From NCBI GenBank assembly GCA_050313295.1, contig JBNPLD010000030.1: DNA of 10,249 nt; one strand, written 5' to 3'. Position numbers and translations under genes: made by a program. Shown here piece by piece: positions 5,957 through 10,249 of this stretch; positions within the stretch are counted from its first letter, which is position 1; each line of letters opens with the position of its first letter. This DNA is from S5-A14a sp022766365. Its GTDB lineage: Bacteria; Bacillota; Clostridia; Peptostreptococcales; Anaerovoracaceae. The notes beneath the pieces are model-generated. The model made no database searches, was not told where the DNA came from, and was given only the letters and a program-made list of their open reading frames with translations.

Positions 5957-6199
5957 CTATAATTTCTTCAATTCATTGAGACAGTTTTCGCAGATATTCT
6001 TGCCGCGAACTTCCTTGACTTTATCCTTACTTCCACAAAATATACAGGATGCTTCGTACTTTTTCAGCATGATATACTCACCATCCACGAAAATCTCAAG
6101 GTAGTCATCTGTGTTGATATTCAATACTCTTCTGAGCTCAACCGGAATCACGACTCTACCTAAAGCATCAACCGGTCTTGTAATACCTGTAGTTTTCAT
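5957..6199 (-). CDS. AbrB/SpoVT-like regulator with C-terminal zinc-ribbon cysteines
   Basis: This protein is 80 residues. Residues 3-48 are a swapped-hairpin AbrB/MazE fold (GITRPVDALGRVVIPVELRR, then DDYLEIFVDGEYIMLKKYE), which binds DNA as a dimer of beta-hairpins. The tail adds Cys52-x2-Cys55 and Cys70-x2-Cys73, a likely zinc ribbon. I recall similar AbrB-plus-CxxC proteins from Lachnospiraceae; their targets are unknown to me. Its ATG overlaps the upstream stop as ATGA, and its GGGAGGA ribosome binding site lies inside the upstream gene, so translation is coupled. It could be a transition-state type regulator. Specific control of guaB, 227 bases downstream, is speculation. Confidence 0.85.
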   Translation of the reverse strand: MKTTGITRPVDALGRVVIPVELRRVLNINTDDYLEIFVDGEYIMLKKYEASCIFCGSKDKVKEVRGKNICENCLNELKKL

Positions 6200-6726
6200 C
6201 TTTTTTCCTCCCTGCCTTCGTGCTTATCAATTCTCTGAGCAGTTCTGTCAGCAGTCTTCTTGCCCAATTCATTTCTCCTGCTTGGAGCAAATCTGGACGC
6301 CCTTGCCCTTCTCTGAGTTCTGTTATCTTCACTTGCCAATGATCTCTTTGCCCGGCCGCTCACACTGTTCCCCACATGGCTTCTCACCCCCGAAAAACCG
6401 CCGAGTATCTCCTTAATAGTGCGTCCTGCATTTCTCATTTCCTGCAAATTTGAGAACCAAACTCTTGGAGAATCTTTGCTTAACTTCTCCTTGAAACCAT
6501 CTTTAAAACTTGACACTGACTCCATCATACTGTCAATGCCTTCATCCAGCTGATCCGTCCGATTTGCAACAATAGCCGTAACTGCCTGCGTGTCCTCCAA
6601 AATCAGAACGATTCGCTTAAGAGCCTTCAGAGCGTTAGCTGCCAAAACAATGATATAGATTACCAAAACGATGAGTGCAACGAGCAAAAGTCCTAATAAT
6701 ACGGTTTTCACGTCCAAGGTTATCAT
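6196..6726 (-). CDS. Membrane-anchored protein with basic disordered tail
   Basis: This protein is 176 residues and I do not recognise a named family. One strong transmembrane helix spans about residues 7-32. A helical segment follows (33-110: LKALKRIVLILEDTQAVTAIVANRTDQLDEGIDSMMESVSSFKDGFKEKL), possibly a coiled coil. This layout recalls DUF948/YtxH-like small envelope proteins. Residues 120-176 are rich in Arg, Lys and Ser and probably disordered on the cytoplasmic side. AGGAGG six bases before the ATG is a strong ribosome binding site. It has its own promoter at 6770-6798 and is translationally coupled to the AbrB-like regulator downstream. The pair may work together, for example by tethering, but nothing in the sequence proves that. 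Confidence 0.7.
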   Translation of the reverse strand: MITLDVKTVLLGLLLVALIVLVIYIIVLAANALKALKRIVLILEDTQAVTAIVANRTDQLDEGIDSMMESVSSFKDGFKEKLSKDSPRVWFSNLQEMRNAGRTIKEILGGFSGVRSHVGNSVSGRAKRSLASEDNRTQRRARASRFAPSRRNELGKKTADRTAQRIDKHEGREEKR

Positions 6727-6769
6727 AATTCTCCTCCTAGCCTGACAATACCCCCATAGCTTAATCTAA

Positions 6770-6798
6770 ATTATAAAACTTTTTCCAATAATTAGCAA
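6770..6798 (-). promoter_or_regulatory. Promoter of the membrane protein-abrB unit
   Basis: The minus strand shows TTGCTA (6793-6798), a 17-base spacer and a perfect TATAAT (6770-6775). It lies directly after the stop of the tRNA methyltransferase gene. Transcription would start near 6763, giving a leader of about 37 bases. Confidence 0.65.
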
Positions 6799-6801
6799 TA
6801 A

Positions 6802-7587
6802 CTACTTTTCGTACATTTCCAATAATTCCCTTGTATAGGTTCCGTCTTTCTCATATATCGCAAGGGGTTTTAGCCATCTTAAGTTCTGTCCTCCGTCTTT
6901 AACGCTATGAATCAACACAAATTTTGGTATTCCTTCCATTGTCGAGGAAACCATTCTCATATCCCTGGGTTCAAGTTTTGTACTCCTGAGAGCACAAAAC
7001 ACATCAGCCAATCTCTCCGGTCTATGAATCAGAAAAAATTCTCCATCGGGCTTTAATATTTCTCCTGCAAATTTGCAAAAATCCTCAAGTTTTCCCTTCG
7101 TTTCCCTACGCGCCGCATCCTTCAGCGGATTTGGGCTCGCCATACTGCCATCAGCCTTGAAATATGGTGGATTACAGGTAACGAAGTCAACCCTCTCAGA
7201 AGATATATCCGCCCGTCTGCCTAAAAAGTTCCGAAATAAACCTATACCCTTAGATACGTCAGCCACTTTGTAGCTCACCCGCCCCTCAAGACGGTTTTCT
7301 TTCATGGACTTTGTCGCTAATTCAACAAAATACTTTTCCACATCAATACCTATCACTTTGGTTAGGTGAGTTTTATGAGCTAATATAAGGGGTATAATCC
7401 CCGTTCCTGTTCCAAGATCCACAGCAGTTCCTGTCCCCATGGCATTGCATCTTCCATTGATAAATCCTGCGGCAAAGGCTCCAAGAAGTACCGCATCTAC
7501 CCCATAAGAAAACTGTGCCCTATCCTGAAGGATCTTAAAACTCCCAAAACCGGTTTCATCCCACACGAGTTCCCTTTTTCCGGACAT
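6802..7587 (-). CDS. trmN6: tRNA1(Val) adenine-N6 methyltransferase family protein
   Basis: This is a 261-residue class I SAM-dependent methyltransferase. The SAM-binding loop is DLGTGTG at 57-63, with an acidic IDVE at 81-84. The catalytic NPPY at 139-142 is typical of N6-adenine or N5-glutamine methyltransferases. The N-terminal DETGFGSFKILQDRAQFSYGVDAVLLGAF matches the TrmN6/YabB family, in which E. coli YfiC methylates A37 of tRNA-Val. In Firmicutes the gene regularly follows ricT. Here the ricT TAG is directly followed by this ATG, with no gap. The exact tRNA substrate is inferred from family membership. Confidence 0.85.
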   Translation of the reverse strand: MSGKRELVWDETGFGSFKILQDRAQFSYGVDAVLLGAFAAGFINGRCNAMGTGTAVDLGTGTGIIPLILAHKTHLTKVIGIDVEKYFVELATKSMKENRLEGRVSYKVADVSKGIGLFRNFLGRRADISSERVDFVTCNPPYFKADGSMASPNPLKDAARRETKGKLEDFCKFAGEILKPDGEFFLIHRPERLADVFCALRSTKLEPRDMRMVSSTMEGIPKFVLIHSVKDGGQNLRWLKPLAIYEKDGTYTRELLEMYEK

Positions 7588-8526
7588 CTAGTCCTCCATA
7601 TTATCAATACCTGTGTCGAGGCTCTCTTCATGACAGCCTTCGCATTGGCTGCAACACGACTTTGTCTTCTGCTTTTGTTTAGATCTGGGCTGCTTCGTTC
7701 TCTTAATTTCATCCTTATGATAAATTTTCAGATCCGCCTCCAGCTTATCGTTGCCGTTTTCATCAAGTTCCCCTGTAAAAAGTCGTACGCGTACCACTTC
7801 GCTGAGAATATTGGTATCGAAAACTTTCCCCGGTCCGTCAGGTGTAAACACCTTTTCGCCGTTATCGGGAATGCCCTCGCGAAGTCTTGTATACAAATCA
7901 TTTTCATATTTCAAACAGCACATGAGTCTGCCGCAAAGGCCTGAAATTTTATTAGGGTTAAGAGAAAGATTTTGATTCTTGGCCATTTTAATAGATACAG
8001 GCTGAAAATCGGACAGCCACGTAGCACAGCAAAGACTCTTACCACAATTTCCGATTCCGCCGAGCATCTTAGCCTCATCCCTTGATCCCACTTGTCTGAG
8101 TTCTATCCTCATATGAAAAACTCCGGCAAGATCTTTGACCAGTTCCCTGAAGTCAACCCTTCCATCTGCTGTAAAATAGAAAATCACCTTATTCCCGGTG
8201 ATTGTAAATTCAACATCAACGAGTTTCATATCAAGGTCTCTTTTAGTAATCAGACTCTGACAAATCTCCATCGTCTCATCACGCCTGGCCTCGTTCTCCT
8301 CATGCTGACGCAAATCTTCCTCGTTGGCAATTCTGATAACAGGCTTAAGAGGCTTAGAGATTTCCTCGTTCTTCATTTCTGTTATCCCCAAATATACCTT
8401 GCCGAATTCAACGCCCCGAGCAGTTTCCACAATAACTTTGTCTCCTACGCCAATCTCGATATCACCGGGATCGAAAAAATAGGTTTTTCCGGTACTTCTA
8501 AATTTGACACCGACCACTTTAGTCAT
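7588..8526 (-). CDS. ricT: PSP1-domain protein RicT (Y-complex subunit)
   Basis: This protein is 312 residues from the ATG at 8526. In B. subtilis RicT (YaaT) works with RicA and RicF in a complex that guides RNase Y maturation of mRNAs and carries iron-sulphur clusters. The PSP1 domain covers roughly residues 60-215. It contains the family cysteines in GNCGKSLCC (161, 166, 167) and GLCGRLMCC (198, 203, 204), plausible cluster ligands. The C-terminus has an additional CCSQCEGC group (291-298) after a lysine-rich stretch. A TTG at 8538 is in frame, but TTGGAGGAA there contains the Shine-Dalgarno sequence for the ATG, so the ATG is the better start. It overlaps the holB stop by eight bases, in a conserved tmk-holB-ricT order. 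Confidence 0.93.
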   Translation of the reverse strand: MTKVVGVKFRSTGKTYFFDPGDIEIGVGDKVIVETARGVEFGKVYLGITEMKNEEISKPLKPVIRIANEEDLRQHEENEARRDETMEICQSLITKRDLDMKLVDVEFTITGNKVIFYFTADGRVDFRELVKDLAGVFHMRIELRQVGSRDEAKMLGGIGNCGKSLCCATWLSDFQPVSIKMAKNQNLSLNPNKISGLCGRLMCCLKYENDLYTRLREGIPDNGEKVFTPDGPGKVFDTNILSEVVRVRLFTGELDENGNDKLEADLKIYHKDEIKRTKQPRSKQKQKTKSCCSQCEGCHEESLDTGIDNMED

Positions 8527-9310
8527 TAATTCCTCCAAATTCCAATATTAAAATGCCATACGCATAATCGACATACATATTCTGCCTTATAGCCTGTCTC
8601 GTCTTCTCTACGGCATTAATCTCTCGCAACAATCCGGTTGAGTATTCTCCCTCGTAAAGTCGTCTCCTGAGCTCGTCCTCAATCCTATCAAGAAGTGCTT
8701 CCGCATCATCTCTGCTTTTTCCAAACTTTCGCAGTTCGTTCTTGCACTTATAAAAAAATTTATTCAATCTGAGGAAATCCACAAGATCAGATATTTCTTC
8801 ATCTCTGTTCAACACAATATCTTCTCCCAGCTGTATGTTGCTACATCTGGATCTGATAGTTCGCTTAAGGCCGGCACTCCGATCTGTAAGTAGAAAAATT
8901 ATAGCCTCACCCGGGGGTTCCTCAAGAGTTTTCAACAGTCTGTTCTGAGCCTCAGCGTTCATCCTATCGGCTCTGTTAATCACAAAAAATTTATAGCTCA
9001 TCTCCACAGGTGCTTTAGAAATCATGCTTTGCAAATCAGCAATCTGCTCGGATTTAAAATTTCTTACACCTGCAGGATCAAAAAAATGAAAATCCGCATA
9101 ATTACCTTCGAGAAGCATCCGTTCCAAAACCTCAATGGACCTACTCTTGTTACAACGATAGATGATACGTGCAACAAAATGAATAAGGAAATCCCTGCGA
9201 TCCACCTCATTCCTTCCTGATATAATATAGCTGTGCATCAGTCTTCCCTTATCAGCAATTTTCAGCCATCTTTGAATTATATTGCAATATTCCGTTCCAC
9301 TACTTTTCAT
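8519..9310 (-). CDS. holB: DNA polymerase III delta' subunit
   Basis: HolB is part of the clamp loader that opens and loads the beta sliding clamp. At 263 residues it is shorter than the usual 310-330. Recognisable parts are HSYIISG (26-32), the Walker B-like region FFVINRADRMNAEAQNRLLKTLEEPP (108-133), the sensor 1-proximal FLLTD (139-143) and the arginine-finger SRC (154-156). The Walker A loop is degenerate (SGRNEVDRRD in place of GxxGxGKT). The four-cysteine zinc module is missing, with only Cys53 left. A non-ATP-binding delta' is common. The C-terminal collar domain appears shortened. It overlaps tmk by 11 bases and ricT by eight, so it is translationally coupled. Confidence 0.88.
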   Translation of the reverse strand: MKSSGTEYCNIIQRWLKIADKGRLMHSYIISGRNEVDRRDFLIHFVARIIYRCNKSRSIEVLERMLLEGNYADFHFFDPAGVRNFKSEQIADLQSMISKAPVEMSYKFFVINRADRMNAEAQNRLLKTLEEPPGEAIIFLLTDRSAGLKRTIRSRCSNIQLGEDIVLNRDEEISDLVDFLRLNKFFYKCKNELRKFGKSRDDAEALLDRIEDELRRRLYEGEYSTGLLREINAVEKTRQAIRQNMYVDYAYGILILEFGGIND

Positions 9311-10019
9311 TACCTGTCATTCCATTAATGAAGGATTCACATATATCAACAAGAGAAGATCTAAGTCTACCCTGAACCTGATCAATGCTGCCACGCCCAT
9401 CTACGACAACAAACCGTTCAGGGCTCTTATATATAAGATCCTTGTATCCCTCATAAACTTTTTTGTGAAATTCCATTTTCTCAAGTTCCAGTCTATCAAG
9501 ATGCGTTCTATGTTTTTCATATCGTATAGCATTTTCCCGTTCTGAGAAAGACAGAGATTCCGAGATTCTATTATGTGCAACTTGTGGGTCAATATCTAAA
9601 AAAACAGTTCGATAGGGCATCGTCGTTCCCACTGCGATAGAATTGATGACAGAAACTTTCTCTCCCAAACCGCGTCCATAACCCTGATAGGCTATTGATG
9701 AGTCGATGAATCTATCGCAGATAACAAGCTTGCCCTCTGAAAGAGCCGGTTCAATAATCTGCTCCACATGTTGCGCTCTGCCGGCAGCATAAAGCATTGC
9801 CTCTGTTAAGTCACTCATCTCTGTATGAGAATTATCAAGAATAATATCTCTGATTTTTTCACCGATTACAGTTCCACCCGGTTCACGTGTAAAAATAACA
9901 TCGAAATCAGCGATTCTATGAGACTCCAAAAAACGGCGCAGAAGATTGATCTGTGTCGTCTTACCGGACCCGTCAGGCCCCTCAATTGATAAAAATAAAC
10001 CTCTATTCAAAAGTTTCAC
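9300..10019 (-). CDS. tmk: Thymidylate kinase
   Basis: This enzyme phosphorylates dTMP to dTDP with ATP, an essential step of dTTP supply. At 239 residues it is slightly longer than the usual 205-215. The P-loop is EGPDGSGKTT (13-22), the dTMP-binding REPGGT is at 45-50, and the DRF motif with DSSIAYQGYGRG starts at 102. The lid-side stretch DRLELEKMEFHKKVYEGY corresponds to the family DRFE...FH..V..GY. The frame opens with GTG at 10019, which overlaps the upstream stop as GTGA. A TTG three codons later (10010) also has a possible Shine-Dalgarno (AAGGTG) six bases upstream, so the start could be three residues shorter. Placement upstream of holB is typical of Firmicutes. Confidence 0.95.
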   Translation of the reverse strand: MKLLNRGLFLSIEGPDGSGKTTQINLLRRFLESHRIADFDVIFTREPGGTVIGEKIRDIILDNSHTEMSDLTEAMLYAAGRAQHVEQIIEPALSEGKLVICDRFIDSSIAYQGYGRGLGEKVSVINSIAVGTTMPYRTVFLDIDPQVAHNRISESLSFSERENAIRYEKHRTHLDRLELEKMEFHKKVYEGYKDLIYKSPERFVVVDGRGSIDQVQGRLRSSLVDICESFINGMTGNEK

Positions 10020-10168
10020 CTTAACTTGCCCCTATTATCCCCGACATGCTCAGTTTGCTTCTTTTCATTCCTTCTCAGAATATAGTTTGTATATCTTATG
10101 AGATAAAGGCACAAAACGAAGAAGGGGAGCACAATGAGACAAACAAAAAGAATTTTTAACAGTATCAT
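10016..10168 (-). CDS. Small single-span membrane peptide, first gene of the tmk unit
   Basis: This is a 50-residue peptide starting MILLKILFVCLIVLP. One hydrophobic segment (residues 2-25) is followed by a basic tail (LRRNEKKQ...). The ATG at 10168 has AAGGAG about 12 bases upstream, a rather long spacing. An in-frame upstream extension to 10216 lacks a ribosome binding site and would run into the terminator. The stop overlaps the tmk GTG, which suggests a real, translationally coupled gene. I do not recognise a family; the topology suggests an N-in or signal-anchor helix. Confidence 0.5.
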   Translation of the reverse strand: MILLKILFVCLIVLPFFVLCLYLIRYTNYILRRNEKKQTEHVGDNRGKLR

Positions 10169-10216
10169 TATACCATATTTCTCCTTTATAAAATATACGG
10201 AGTAATAATAAAGCAA

Positions 10217-10244
10217 AAACCGCTAAACGAACGTCTAGCGGTTT
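10217..10244 (-). terminator. Intrinsic terminator upstream of the tmk unit
   Basis: The minus strand has AAACCGCTA (10236-10244) and TAGCGGTTT (10217-10225), a perfect 9-base stem with a 10-base loop, followed by TTGCTTTATT. It ends transcription of a gene beyond the right edge and marks the upstream border of the tmk-holB-ricT-trmN6 unit, whose promoter should then lie between 10169 and 10216; no clear -35/-10 pair is visible there. Confidence 0.75.
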
Positions 10245-10249
10245 ACAGT

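Noticed and set aside
8527..8538. TTG start giving RicT four extra residues
   Set aside because: The TTG is part of the TTGGAGGAA that serves as the Shine-Dalgarno for the ATG at 8526.

Overview
The window looks like a Clostridia chromosome, most likely Lachnospiraceae. The evidence is low G+C codon usage, strong AGGAGG-type ribosome binding sites, the Firmicutes gene order tmk-holB-ricT-tRNA methyltransferase, a short AbrB/SpoVT-type regulator with a C-terminal CxxC...CxxC pair, and an IMP dehydrogenase of the less common GIGGGSICITREQ type. The genus cannot be fixed from the sequence alone.

Right part (about 2470-10249): ordinary chromosome, all on the minus strand and read from right to left. 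After a terminator near 10217-10244 comes a tightly packed housekeeping unit. It runs from a 50-residue membrane peptide to tmk (thymidylate kinase), holB (DNA polymerase III delta'), ricT (PSP1/Y-complex protein) and a trmN6-like tRNA methyltransferase. Every junction overlaps or abuts. A good promoter at 6770-6798 then starts a two-gene unit: a membrane-anchored basic protein and an AbrB-like regulator coupled by an ATGA overlap. Next come guaB (IMP to XMP), its terminator, and guaA (XMP to GMP), so the last two steps of GMP synthesis lie side by side. Each has its own structured upstream region.

Left part (1-2469): a clearly more AT-rich accessory segment that ends at the 3' end of guaA, a site used by many genomic islands. 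It holds the leader of a minus-strand gene whose start lies just outside the window, a small excisionase-like HTH protein (minus), a divergent XRE-type regulator (plus) and an orphan multi-pass membrane protein (plus). The 200 bases between the membrane protein and guaA contain no gene. They do contain a hairpin and an 11-bp tandem AGTATCA repeat inside a 9-bp inverted repeat, as expected for integrase arm sites at an element end. No integrase gene is visible, so the mobile-element reading is inference. The divergent HTH/XRE promoter region carries three TGTTTCT half-sites, each on a core promoter, which suggests a small regulatory switch.

I do not see a complete novel system. The most unusual material is the accessory segment: two DNA-binding proteins, an unrecognised membrane protein, a candidate operator set and a candidate attachment-site end. 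The structured leaders of guaB and guaA come next.
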